A stretch of DNA of 64,000 nt from positions 62,001 to 126,000 of the forward strand of contig CAVVFL010000035.1 in the NCBI GenBank assembly GCA_963747375.1, read 5' to 3'. A program made the position numbers and the translations under genes. The stretch comes from Sva-07 sp963747375 (lineage in GTDB: Bacteria > Actinomycetota > Acidimicrobiia > Acidimicrobiales > Ilumatobacteraceae). Each line of letters starts with the position of its first letter. The stretch's first letter is position 1. This document shows, in pieces, positions 46,303 to 55,097 of the stretch. The notes beneath the pieces are model-generated. The model searched no databases, had not been told where the DNA came from, and was given only the letters and a program-made list of their open reading frames with translations.

Positions 46303-47571
46303 CTACGGATCGAGCGTCGAGGCGTTGCCGTCGATTTCGAACGCGGCAGCCGTTGCGCGTTCGATGACGACGCGGACCGGGAGGTCGAGCACCGCCGCGG
46401 CAGCGGCGGCATCGTCGAACTCGATCTTCACCCGATGGGCGCTGCGCTTGACGCCGATCGAATGGCCGTCGACCGCGACCGTGATCATGTCGCGTCGCTG
46501 CGGCCAGCGGCGCAGGCTCGTGCATCGCACCCCGAGCGTCCCGGTCTCGCGGACGAGAATCGACCGCATCGCCTCGACGGCCGACGGGTCGCACAGGACG
46601 CTCACGGTGTGCGCCGGTCGGCCCTTCTTCATCACGATCGGCACGAGCCACGCGTCGTGCGCACCGGCGGCGAGCAGCGCCGTGATCGTGTGGGCGAGCA
46701 CCTCGCCCGTCACGTCGTCGACGTTCGCCTCGAGCAGCATCACCGGGGTGCCATCGTCGCCGCCGGTCGCGCCTGCACCGACGATGACCTGTACGACATT
46801 GGCTCGTTCGGGCGGGTCGGCTGTTCCGGCCCCGTACCCGACCGACTCGGCCGTCATCGCCGGCACCGGCCCGAATCCGGTCGCCAAGGTGGCCATCAGC
46901 GCGGCGCCGGTCGGGGTGGCAACCTCCAAGGTCGTGTCGAGGCCGATCGTCGGCGCGCCCGCACCGACGAGCAACGCCACCGTGGCAGGCGCCGGGTTGG
47001 GGATCGAGCCGTGGGCGCTCCTGACCGTTCCGTTCCCGACGGCGATCGGGCTGCACCACACCTCGTCGATGCCGAGTGACTCCAAGGCGGCGCAGGCGCC
47101 GACCACGTCGATGATCGAGTCGAGCGACCCCACCTCGTGCAGTTCGACGTCGGCCGGGTCGATGCCGTGGATCGCGCCCTCGACCTCGGCCAACCGGGTG
47201 AAGACCGCTCGAGCGCGGGAGCGGACCCGATCGGGAAGGTCAGCGCCGTCGAGCAGGGCCAGAACGTCGCGGGCCGCACGGTGCGTGAGCTCGTGGTCGG
47301 ATTCGGGGTCGGCGTCGTCGTCGGCATGGTCGTGATGGACCACGACGTTTGCCCAGGTGGCACCGACGCCGCACCGCTGCACCCGCTCGAACAGCAGCGC
47401 GTAGCCATCGACACCCAGCCCCCCGATGATCTGGGCAACCACATCCGGATCGGCGCCGGCATCGACGAGCGCCGCCATGGTCATGTCGCCGGCCACACCT
47501 GCCTGACAGTTGAACCACGCGAGACGTCGACGTTCGGGGGTGTCCGTGGCGCTGCTCGTCGTGTCGGTCAT
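46303..47571 (-). CDS. larC: LarC-type nickel-pincer cofactor nickel chelatase
   Basis: A 422-residue protein from ATG 47571. LAWFNCQAGVAGDMTMAALVDAG opens the family domain, followed by a His/Asp-rich loop (VVVHHDHADDDADPESDHE) suited to nickel, DVELHEVGSLDSIIDVVGAC, and PNPAPATVALLVGA. The C-terminal half has LLEANVDDVTGEVLAHT and VIMKKGRPAHTVSVL. LarC inserts nickel into pyridinium-3,5-bisthiocarboxylate mononucleotide to make the cofactor of lactate racemase. Translation is coupled to larB (ATGA). In some bacteria LarC needs a ribosomal frameshift; here the frame is continuous. Confidence 0.9.
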   Translation of the reverse strand: MTDTTSSATDTPERRRLAWFNCQAGVAGDMTMAALVDAGADPDVVAQIIGGLGVDGYALLFERVQRCGVGATWANVVVHHDHADDDADPESDHELTHRAARDVLALLDGADLPDRVRSRARAVFTRLAEVEGAIHGIDPADVELHEVGSLDSIIDVVGACAALESLGIDEVWCSPIAVGNGTVRSAHGSIPNPAPATVALLVGAGAPTIGLDTTLEVATPTGAALMATLATGFGPVPAMTAESVGYGAGTADPPERANVVQVIVGAGATGGDDGTPVMLLEANVDDVTGEVLAHTITALLAAGAHDAWLVPIVMKKGRPAHTVSVLCDPSAVEAMRSILVRETGTLGVRCTSLRRWPQRRDMITVAVDGHSIGVKRSAHRVKIEFDDAAAAAAVLDLPVRVVIERATAAAFEIDGNASTLDP

Positions 47572-48320
47572 CGTGTCGGCCAGGTCAGGATGCGGGCGAC
47601 GGCGCAGGCGGCACCGAATCCGTTGTCGATGCCGACGACGGTGACACCACTCGCGCACGACGCGTGCATGGCCAGCAGTGCGGTCACGCCGTCGAGCCCC
47701 GCGCCGTAGCCGACACTCGTCGGCACGGCGACGACGGGCGCTCCGGTCAACCCGCCGATCACGCTGGCCAACGCGCCTTCCATCCCGGCGATCACGATGA
47801 GGGCGTCGGCGTCGGTCAGCTCGTCGAGGCGGGCGAGCAGCCGGTGCAGCCCCGCCACGCCGACGTCGGTCACGATGCTCGGGTCGATGCCGTGGGCCCG
47901 CAGCGCCAGCGCGGCTTCGTCGGCGACCGGTGTGTCGCTCGTGCCGGCCGTGACGACCGTGACCTTGGTGGTCGACGAGACGTCGGGGAGCCGCCACACC
48001 ATGCTGCGACCGGCCTCGGCGTCCGGCATGCCGTGGGCGTCGACGCATGCAATGCGTTGCGCTTCGTCGGTACGGGTGAGCAGCACCGAACCGGCGCCGT
48101 TGGCGAGCAGTTCGCCGACGATCGCGACGCACTGCGCCGGGCTCTTTCCGGGGCCGTAGATCGCTTCGGGCATTCCCTGGCGAAGGTGGCGGTGATGATC
48201 GATCGAGGCGCCTTCGACGTCGGCGAAGGGAAGACGTCGAAGCCGAGCGACAGCGTCGTCGGGCGTGATCGATCCGGTGCGCACGTCGTCGAGCAGTGCC
48301 CGCAGCATCGGTTCATCCAC
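47568..48320 (-). CDS. larB: LarB-type pyridinium biscarboxylate synthase
   Basis: About 250 residues from GTG 48320 (ATG 48308 possible). The N-terminus holds VRTGSITPDDAVARLRRLPF, then DHHRHLRQGMPEAIYGPGK and a PurE-like domain with VVTAGTSDTPVADEAALALR, DVGVAGLHRLLARLDEL, VIAGMEGALASVIGGLTGAPVVAVP and TSVGYGAGLDGVTALLAM. LarB carboxylates and hydrolyses nicotinate adenine dinucleotide, the first step toward the nickel-pincer cofactor. larA and larE are not in the window. Confidence 0.9.
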   Translation of the reverse strand: MDEPMLRALLDDVRTGSITPDDAVARLRRLPFADVEGASIDHHRHLRQGMPEAIYGPGKSPAQCVAIVGELLANGAGSVLLTRTDEAQRIACVDAHGMPDAEAGRSMVWRLPDVSSTTKVTVVTAGTSDTPVADEAALALRAHGIDPSIVTDVGVAGLHRLLARLDELTDADALIVIAGMEGALASVIGGLTGAPVVAVPTSVGYGAGLDGVTALLAMHASCASGVTVVGIDNGFGAACAVARILTWPTR

Positions 48321-48387
48321 TCGCTCATGGTGGCATGTCCCGCAATGGGAGACCGTCCCGAGCACGGTGACACCTAACCTTGCCCGC

Positions 48388-49320
48388 ATGGCAGTCAAAC
48401 GGGTGGGGTTCTTCGGGCCGTTCGGCACGTTCACGCAGCAGGCACTGCTGACCCAGTCCGATCTCGTCGAGGCCGAGCACGTGGCGTACCGCACCGTTCC
48501 CGATGTGCTCGACGCCGTCGAGCAGGGCGAGGTCGATCTCGGGGTGGTGCCGATCGAGAACTCGATCGAGGGGATGGTCAACTTCACGCAGGACGCGTTG
48601 GCCTTCGACCACGACCTGCTGATCCAGCGCGAGATCGTCATCGACATCGAGCACTGTCTCCTCGCGCGTCCCGGCGTGACGCTCGGCGACGTCCGCGAAG
48701 TGTTCTCGATCCCGGTCGCGACGGCGCAGTGCCACCGCTACCTGCGCGAGCAGTTGCCCGACGCCGAGATCCGCGCGGCCTACAGCACCGCCGATGCCGC
48801 GAAGCAGGTGAGTGAACGCGAGGAGCGCGACGCCGCAGCCATCGGGCCTCGCGTGGCCGCCGAGGTGTACGGCCTCGACATCGTCGCTGCCGACATCGCC
48901 GATCACCACGACAACCAGACCCGTTTCGTCGTCGTCGCCCGTGAGGGCGTGCCCGCCCCGACCGGCAACGACAAGACCGCGCTCGTGATCTACCAGCGCG
49001 CCGACGAGCCGGGCAGCCTCGTGTCGATCCTGCAGGAGTTCACGGCCCGCCGGATCAACCTGTCGAACCTGACGAGTCGGCCGACGAAGGCCGGCGGGCT
49101 CGGCGACTACTGCTTCATCGTGTACGCCGAGTCGCACGTCGCCGACGAGCTGCTCGCCGACACCATGAGGGCACTCCATGCCAAGCAGGGCGCCGTGAAG
49201 TTCCTCGGTTCGTACCCGGCGGCCGGCGCCCACGCCGAGTCGAGCCGCGAGCATGCCGATGCTCGGTGGCGTGAGGCCGACGATTGGGTCACGGCGATCC
49301 GCACCAGCATCCGCGATTGA
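48388..49320 (+). CDS. pheA: Prephenate dehydratase
   Basis: A 310-residue monofunctional enzyme from ATG 48388. VGFFGPFGTFTQQALL begins the catalytic domain, with GVVPIENSIEGMV, PVATAQCHRYL and DNQTRFVVVAR, the last carrying the conserved TRF. An ACT regulatory domain follows (KTALVIYQRADEPGSLVSIL, INLSNLTSRPTK). It makes phenylpyruvate from prephenate for Phe synthesis and is usually inhibited by Phe through the ACT domain. No chorismate mutase domain is fused. Start is 68 bp from the divergent larB. Confidence 0.93.
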   Translation: MAVKRVGFFGPFGTFTQQALLTQSDLVEAEHVAYRTVPDVLDAVEQGEVDLGVVPIENSIEGMVNFTQDALAFDHDLLIQREIVIDIEHCLLARPGVTLGDVREVFSIPVATAQCHRYLREQLPDAEIRAAYSTADAAKQVSEREERDAAAIGPRVAAEVYGLDIVAADIADHHDNQTRFVVVAREGVPAPTGNDKTALVIYQRADEPGSLVSILQEFTARRINLSNLTSRPTKAGGLGDYCFIVYAESHVADELLADTMRALHAKQGAVKFLGSYPAAGAHAESSREHADARWREADDWVTAIRTSIRD

Positions 49321-49368
49321 ACGGTCGTGGCCGAGCGGACCGCGGCCACGACGCGTACGATCGGGGCC

Positions 49369-50246
49369 ATGTCGAACACGTCTCCCGTCTCCGTTGTCAC
49401 CGGTGCCAACTCGGGCATCGGGCGTGCCACCGCCATCCACCTCGCGCAGCAGGGCCACCGCGTGGCCGGCACGGTCCGGTCGATCGCCAAGGCCGAGAAG
49501 TTGCAGGCGATGGCGTCCGACGCCGGTGTCGACATCGAGCTCTTCGAACTCGATGTCGCCGACGACGACTCGGTGCGTGACGGTTTCGCCGAGATCCTCG
49601 CCACGACCGGCCGAGTCGACCACCTCGTGAACAACGCCGGAGTCGGTGGCAACGCGGTGGCCGAGGAGTGTCCTCCGGAGCTGTATCTCTCGGTGATGAA
49701 CGTCAATCTCTGCGGTGCGGTTCGCTGCCTGCAGGCAGTGCTGCCACAGATGCGCGAGCGGGGGAGCGGCACGATCGTCAACATCACGTCGGTCGCCGGT
49801 CGGATCGCGGCGCTCGCCCAGTCGCCGTACGTTGCCGCCAAGTGGGCGTTCGAGGGATTGAGCGAAGGGTTGGCCCAGGAACTGGCACCATTCGGGATCC
49901 GAGTGGTCATCATCGAGCCGGGCGTGACGAAGTCGGCGATCTTCGCCAAGAACATCGATGCCCCGAACTCGACGGGCGCGTACGAGGCGCACTACCGACG
50001 CATGTTCCAGTTCTACGCGACCGGCATGGCGAACGCGACCGACCCGTTCGAGGTGGCGTCGGTCATCCACGACGCGATCACCACGACGAGCACCGGCTGC
50101 GGTACCCGGTGAGCTGGGGTGGAGCCGAGTTGGCGGAGCTGCACGACCGCATCGACGACAGCGACTGGATCGCGATGGGCGCCATCGAGGAGGACGCGGC
50201 GTACTACCAACGCTTCCACGACGTGTTCGGCCTCGATCTGCGTTGA
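49369..50246 (+). CDS. Short-chain dehydrogenase/reductase (frame broken near the end)
   Basis: From ATG 49369. A classical SDR with VVTGANSGIGRATAIHLA (cofactor), HLVNNAGVGGN, NITSVAGRIAAL (Ser), and SPYVAAKWAFEGLSEGLA carrying the Tyr-x3-Lys pair. Substrate unknown. One base is missing near 50097; the restored frame continues LRYPVSWGGAELAELHDRID and ends at 50246 as part of a normal C-terminus. Its TGA then overlaps the TTG of the phosphatase gene. Confidence 0.82.
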
Positions 50247-50821
50247 GCGATCCGTCACGACCTGCTCTGCGCATCCTGACGGTCTGCAGCCACAACCGCA
50301 CCCGCTCGGTGATGATGGCCGCGCTGTTCGAGTCGTTGCTGTCCGACCGACTGGGCGGTCGGGGTGTCGCCGTCCGGTCGTCGGGCTTCGGTCCCGAGGG
50401 TCTTCCTGCGATCGACGACGCGGTCGCGGCGATGAAGCGGCGAGGGCTCGACGTGTCGCAGCATCGCAGCCACCTCACGACCGCAGCGCTGGTCGACCGT
50501 GCCGATGTGATCATCACGGCCGAGTGCAATCACGTGGTGAAGGTCGCCGCGCTCTCGCCGCCTGCGTTCCTGCGGGCGATGACCCTGCCCGAACTGCTCG
50601 CCCGCGCCGCCGATGCGCCACATCCGGCGCGCGGCGCAGGGGTGCGGGCATGGGTCGAGTCGCTCACTGCCGCACGCACCGCCGGCGCCTACCTGCGCGA
50701 CGCAGTTCCGGAGGTCGCCGATCCGACCGGTTCGAGTCCCCGAGCCTTCGAAGCTGCCGTGAACAGGATCGAGGGTCTGTGCGGCGAGGCCGGCGCGTTG
50801 CTGGAGTGGGCCGCTCGTTGA
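50243..50821 (+). CDS. Low-molecular-weight protein-tyrosine-phosphatase family protein
   Basis: About 192 residues from TTG 50243, which overlaps the previous stop (TTGA). The P-loop CSHNRTRSVMM follows the first strand (residues 15-22) and fits Cys-x5-Arg-Ser. RSSGFGPEGLPAIDDAV and LDVSQHRSHLTTAALVDRADVIITAE are the usual LMW-PTP or arsenate reductase-like segments. The expected DPxxG/DP acid motif near the end is not obvious (EVADPTGSSPRAF is the candidate). Substrate may be protein phosphotyrosine, but that is inferred. Confidence 0.75.
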   Translation: MSDPSRPALRILTVCSHNRTRSVMMAALFESLLSDRLGGRGVAVRSSGFGPEGLPAIDDAVAAMKRRGLDVSQHRSHLTTAALVDRADVIITAECNHVVKVAALSPPAFLRAMTLPELLARAADAPHPARGAGVRAWVESLTAARTAGAYLRDAVPEVADPTGSSPRAFEAAVNRIEGLCGEAGALLEWAAR

Positions 50822-50830
50822 CCGACGAGC

Positions 50831-51811
50831 TCACCCGTCGTCCGAAACGACGTGGTCGGTCGGTGAACGCCCGATCACGTTGCCGGCACGGAACACCGTG
50901 ACCGGACCGTCCTCGCTGACGACCACCACGATGGCGTCGGGCTCGTCAGCGCTGTAGCGGCGCGCCGAGGTGTGGCGTGTCCCGCCCAGCGGCTCGATCG
51001 ATGCCTCCGATGTCGCAGACGGGATGAGCCGCACCCCCAGCTGACGGAGCACGCCCGCCGCGTCGACGAAGGCTGCACCGTCGACCTGGCTCAGCACATG
51101 GCGCAGTGGACCGAGGTCGGTCGGCCGGTCGAGACGCAGTGACGGCGGGGCCGCCATCCTCGTCTCGTATCCGCCGTCCTGACGACCCCCGAGCACGAAC
51201 AACGCACCGATGCCGGCCGCGCCGAGGTCGTGGACGGCGAATCGCAGGAGCCGGTCGAGAATGCCACTCTCGTCGTCGGGCAGTCCGCAGCCGGCGCGTC
51301 GGAGCCAGGACTCGAACGGCGGCTCGACCTGCCAACTCGAGCCGTCCCACCTCGCCACACCGAATGGCCCCGCGATGCGTACGCCACGGTCGGGACGGCG
51401 CTGCACGATGATCCCACCGGTCGCTTCGCCGATCACGACGAGATCGCGCTCCGAACCCGCCGCCCGGTCGAACACGGCGAGTGCATCGATCCCAGCGGCG
51501 GTGCGGATGGTCCAACTCACGAGACCGTCGGCGTAGCGGCGCACGTCGTGGTCGTCGCGGCTCGTGGTGATGCTCAGCTCGGTGTGCAATCCGGTGACGT
51601 CGCCCCAACGGTCGGTCTCGATCGATGGCATCACGATCGATCCGTACGTGGGGAGACGTCGTTCGTGACGCGGCGGACGCAACGCGTAATCGAGCTCATC
51701 GAGGACGACGTCGGCGAACGGTGTCGCTTCGACCACGCCCGTGCCCTCGTCGAGCAGCTCCTCACGCAACCGACGTAGCCGGCCGATCGAGGCGGAGCGT
51801 TCGGTGTCCAT
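50831..51811 (-). CDS. Divergent DisA_N (diadenylate cyclase-like) domain protein
   Basis: A 326-residue protein. The C-terminal third resembles the DAC domain: VDGAAFVDAAGVLRQLGVRL corresponds to the DGA segment, and GGTRHTSARRYS to the GTRHRxA segment, followed by AIVVVVSEDGPVTVFRAG. DGA is retained but the RHR motif reads RHT, a change in the ATP-binding loop. The N-terminal 200 residues do not match DisA or CdaA, and no transmembrane helix is present. It could make c-di-AMP or be a nucleotide-binding relic. The convergent phosphatase gene ends 9 bp away. Confidence 0.65.
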   Translation of the reverse strand: MDTERSASIGRLRRLREELLDEGTGVVEATPFADVVLDELDYALRPPRHERRLPTYGSIVMPSIETDRWGDVTGLHTELSITTSRDDHDVRRYADGLVSWTIRTAAGIDALAVFDRAAGSERDLVVIGEATGGIIVQRRPDRGVRIAGPFGVARWDGSSWQVEPPFESWLRRAGCGLPDDESGILDRLLRFAVHDLGAAGIGALFVLGGRQDGGYETRMAAPPSLRLDRPTDLGPLRHVLSQVDGAAFVDAAGVLRQLGVRLIPSATSEASIEPLGGTRHTSARRYSADEPDAIVVVVSEDGPVTVFRAGNVIGRSPTDHVVSDDG

Positions 51812-51850
51812 GGCGGAAGGCTACGAGTGACCGGGTCGACGCGCGAGCGT

Positions 51851-52498
51851 TCAGCCGTCGCGCCAGGTGTCGTCGATCGGCGTCACGTCGGTGACGTGGA
51901 TCTCGCGTCCGAGTGACGCACCGACGAGTTCCAAACGGTCGCCGCTCCAGAACCGGCCCGGGTCATACCAGTTCGGTGGTCGCTCACCGTCGAGCAGCCC
52001 CATCCGTTCGAGCGTGATCGCGACCAGCTCGGCGCAGTACACGTCGGTCAGCGAGATGCGGTGACGGATTCGCCCGGCGAGCCAGTGCCTGGCGAGCGAC
52101 GCGGTGCTCGGGAAGCCCCGACCGCTGTACTCGTCGACGACCGACAGTGCGGCGTTCTCCATCTCGTCGGTGACGTCGATGTCGATCGGACGGAACCACG
52201 GCTGCTGGCCGTAGCGGTGCGTCCACACGCTCACGGCGCGTTCGAGGTGATGGAGTTGCGCCCCCCGTTCTCGTTGGCCGGTCCAGACGTTCGGCATGCT
52301 CGCACCGAGTTCGGCATGCCAGATCAGCGGTGGCAGGTCGTCGAGGGCCAACACGATTCCGACGTGGTTGACCGGGCTGTTCGTGAACAGACGGATAGCC
52401 CGATCCGCGGTCGAACGCCCGCGGAACAACCAGACGTCACCGGTGGCCGCTTCGGCGAGCGCGTCGTGCAGCGTCATCGAGTCGGTCATCGGTGCCAT
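51851..52498 (-). CDS. Permuted papain-like (YiiX/C92-type) protein
   Basis: About 215 residues from ATG 52498 (ATG 52489 also fits). GDVWLFRGRSTADRAIRLFTN, then SPVNHVGIVLALDDLPPLIWHAE, shows the His-containing first half, and SLTDVYCAELVAITLERMGLL shows the Cys in the second half. This circularly permuted NlpC/P60-type order acts on amides or lipids in other families. No signal peptide is seen, so it is cytosolic. It faces the small gene at 52506 with only 7 bp between starts. Confidence 0.7.
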   Translation of the reverse strand: MAPMTDSMTLHDALAEAATGDVWLFRGRSTADRAIRLFTNSPVNHVGIVLALDDLPPLIWHAELGASMPNVWTGQRERGAQLHHLERAVSVWTHRYGQQPWFRPIDIDVTDEMENAALSVVDEYSGRGFPSTASLARHWLAGRIRHRISLTDVYCAELVAITLERMGLLDGERPPNWYDPGRFWSGDRLELVGASLGREIHVTDVTPIDDTWRDG

Positions 52499-52505
52499 AA
52501 CGTAG

Positions 52506-52673
52506 GTGATCGTGCGATGGGCCAAGATCCTCGGAGTCGCCGGCCTCCTGGCGGTGCTCGGTGCAACCGGTGTGGTCGTGTACCAGCGACGTCAGCGTCG
52601 TGACTGGGTGCAACTGCCTCCCGACGAGCTCCGCGAGCGCCTTCACGCTCGCCTCGGCGGGGCGAGCGGGTAG
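52506..52673 (+). CDS. Small single-pass membrane protein
   Basis: A 55-residue reading frame from GTG 52506 to TAG 52671-52673. It begins MIVRWAKILGVAGLLAVLG, a transmembrane helix, then YQRRQRRDWVQLPPDELRER and a short helical end. Short proteins with one N-terminal helix, a basic stretch and PDELRERLHxR ends are common in actinobacteria. Function is unknown. Codon-position G+C bias supports coding. Confidence 0.6.
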   Translation: MIVRWAKILGVAGLLAVLGATGVVVYQRRQRRDWVQLPPDELRERLHARLGGASG

Positions 52674-52754
52674 CATGTCGCGATTGGGGCGATCGTCCTG
52701 AGCGCTGGATGTCGTGGGTTCTCCACCGGCGACGCGTCGACGGAATGAGGCATC

Positions 52755-54060
52755 ATGGCCACCAAGAAGCAACCCGCAAGCCGCTGGCACGACGGCACCA
52801 CCCCGGTCGAGGATCTCCCGGAAACGGAGCAGATCGCCCACGAGATGGTCGTCCAGCGACGCGACCTCGCGCCGTCGGTCGAACGGATCATGGAGGCGGA
52901 GTTGAGCGATGATCAGCGCAACCAGGCCATCACGATGTTCCGCGATTCCCTGACGCAGGACGGCGACCCGAACCGTGATCCCCGCGTTCGCGATCGCTAC
53001 TGCCGCGAACGGCTGATCACGACGGCGCACGCCAGCGCCTACCCTGACCCGATGGGTACACCGTTTCCGGTCGACGTCGTCCGCGCGATGCCGAAGGCCG
53101 AGCTGCACGTGCATCTGGAAGGGACCGTCGACGCCGCGACGGTGCTGACGCTCGCCGAGCGACATGGCGTACGGCCGCCTGCGCCCGACCTCGAGGGTGT
53201 CGAGGCGTGGTTCCGGTTCGACGGATTTCCGATGTTCCTCGAGCGGTACTTCGCTGTCCTCGGTCTGCTTCGCGATCCCGACGACTTCGCGCTGGCCGCC
53301 GAGCGATATCTCGACACTGCCGTCGCACAGGGCGTCGTTCACGTCGAGTTCCACGTGTCGGCAACCGGACACATCGTCGAGCACGCCAAGCCGTGGGGGC
53401 CGATCCACGACGGGATCGTCGAAGGTTGCACGCGGGCAGCAGGCCGCTCGGGCGTGTCGTGGGGCCTGATCCCCGACATCTCGCCGCATCTCTCGGCGGC
53501 CGACTGCGGGACCGCCCTGGAGGAGGTCTTTGCGCACGGCACCGACCACCTGCTGGCGATCGGTATGGGCGGGCCCGCCGACACCTGGACGACCGACGAC
53601 TTCACCCCGATCTACGCGACGGGCGCGCGACCTCGGTCTCCCCGGCATCGCCCATGCGGCCGAGCACGGCGGCCCGGACGAAGTGCGGTTCGCCGTCGAG
53701 CAGTTCGGGGCCGTCCGCATCCAGCACGGCATCGGCGTGATGTCAGATCCCGACGTGGTCGCACTGCTGGTCGACCGCGGCATTCCGTGCGATGTGTGTC
53801 CAGGGTCGAACCTCGCCCTCCACGCCGTCGAGTCGGCGCTCGATCACCCGTTGCCGGCGATGCTCGACGCCGGCCTGGTCGTGACGCTCGGAACCGACGA
53901 CCCGCCGATGTTCCAGACCGACCTGCTGGCCGAGTACGAGCGGGCATGGGACTGGTGTGATCTCGATCTCGACGGCGTCACGAAGCTGGCGCGCAATTCG
54001 ATCGACTACAGCTTCGCAGCTGCCGCCGACAAGCAACGGTGGCTCGGCGAGTTGTCCTGA
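52755..54060 (+). CDS. add: Adenosine deaminase-like hydrolase with N-terminal extension (frame broken once)
   Basis: The catalytic part starts near 53088 with MPKAELHVHLEGT (metal His pair). It continues VEFHVSATGHI, then LGLPGIAHAAEHGGPDEV with the metal-ligand and proton-relay His/Glu, RIQHGIGVMSD, CPGSNLALHAV and VTLGTDDPPMF with the final Asp-Asp. A surplus base near 53630 in a GCGCGCG run splits the frame. About 111 residues precede the domain (ATG 52755), with a Lys-rich start and no match to the family. This could be a separate small gene joined by error. Substrate may be adenosine, adenine or an analogue. Confidence 0.8.
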
Positions 54061-54066
54061 CGTCTG

Positions 54067-55040
54067 TCAGTTCGCGGCGCGGACCTGCGGGATGACCTGT
54101 TCGGCGAACAGCCGCATCGTCTGGGTGTCGGGGTAGTCCGAGCACCATGGGTAGAAGCCGGTGCAGCCGAGGTCGATGTAGGTCTGCAACTTCTCGGCGA
54201 CCTGTTCCGGTGTGCCCACGAGGTTGCCCGCATGCCACGACTCGTACGGCTCGCCGTAGAAGCTGCGGGTGCCACCGTCGATGATCTCCTGCTCCGACTC
54301 GCGGATGAACACCTCGGGCGACCACGTCTTCTGGATCTCGTCGTAGTCCCTGCCGACGTTGTGGCAGTGTTCACGCAGCACCTGGCACTTGTGTTCGAAC
54401 TCGTGCGGTTTGCCGCCGAAGTTCGACGCATCGGCGAGGCGCGGCGACGACGCGGAGGGTGAGCTGCTCACCGCCGCCGCCGATGAGGACCTGCGGACGA
54501 GGCGACTGCAGTGGCTTGGGATCACATTGCGCACCGTCGAGGTGGTAGTGCGTGCCGTCGTAGGAGACATCGGGCTCGCGACCACATCGCCGTGACGATC
54601 TCGACGGTCTCTCGCAGCATTCTGATTCGGTCGGCCGGAGCCGGGAATTCGTAGCCGTATCCCGTGAACTCGTGCTGGTACCAGCCGGCGCCGATGCCCC
54701 AGATCAGGCGCCCACCCGACATGACGTCGAGGTTCGAGGTGAGCTTGGCGAGCAGCGACGGCTCCCGGTACGGAGCACATCCGACCATCTGTCCGAGCTT
54801 GATCGTGCTGGTCCGCTGGGAGATGGCGGCCAGCGTCATCCAGCATTCGAACATCGTCTCGTGGGCGGGCAGCGGAACGTTGTGGAAATGGTCGTAGACC
54901 CACAACGAGTCGTACCCGAGTTCCTCTGCCAGTTGCGCAATGTCGACGGCCTGCTGCCACTTGTCCCTCGGGTCGGCGATGGACGCGAGCTCCATCTTCC
55001 AGCCCTGAGGGATGAACACGCCGAACTGGAGATCCGTCAT
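54067..55040 (-). CDS. Luciferase-like, probably F420-dependent, oxidoreductase (frame broken twice)
   Basis: Begins at ATG 55040: LQFGVFIPQGWKMEL, ELGYDSLWVYDHFHNVPLP, TSTIKLGQMVGCAPYREPSLLAKL, and LIWGIGAGWYQHEF, typical of the LLM flavin/F420 family. Frame changes near 54580 and 54440 surround a segment that reads LIGGGGEQLTLR when repaired. The end is IDLGCTGFYPWCSDYPDTQTMRLF. About 324 residues. F420 rather than FMN is inferred from the actinobacterial subgroup. It lies 7 bp from the convergent deaminase stop. Confidence 0.8.
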
Positions 55041-55097
55041 CGGCCCATCCTGGCACAGGGCTTCGAGACGGTCGAAGGGTGGCTGTTGCGGCTGGGT

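Noticed and set aside
47240..47620. Programmed frameshift in larC as described in Lactobacillus
   Set aside because: The larC reading frame is continuous from 47571 to 46303, so none is needed.
53630..53640. Programmed frameshift in the deaminase gene at the GCGCGCG run
   Set aside because: No slippery heptamer of the usual A/T type and no stimulatory structure is evident. It matches the window-wide indel pattern.
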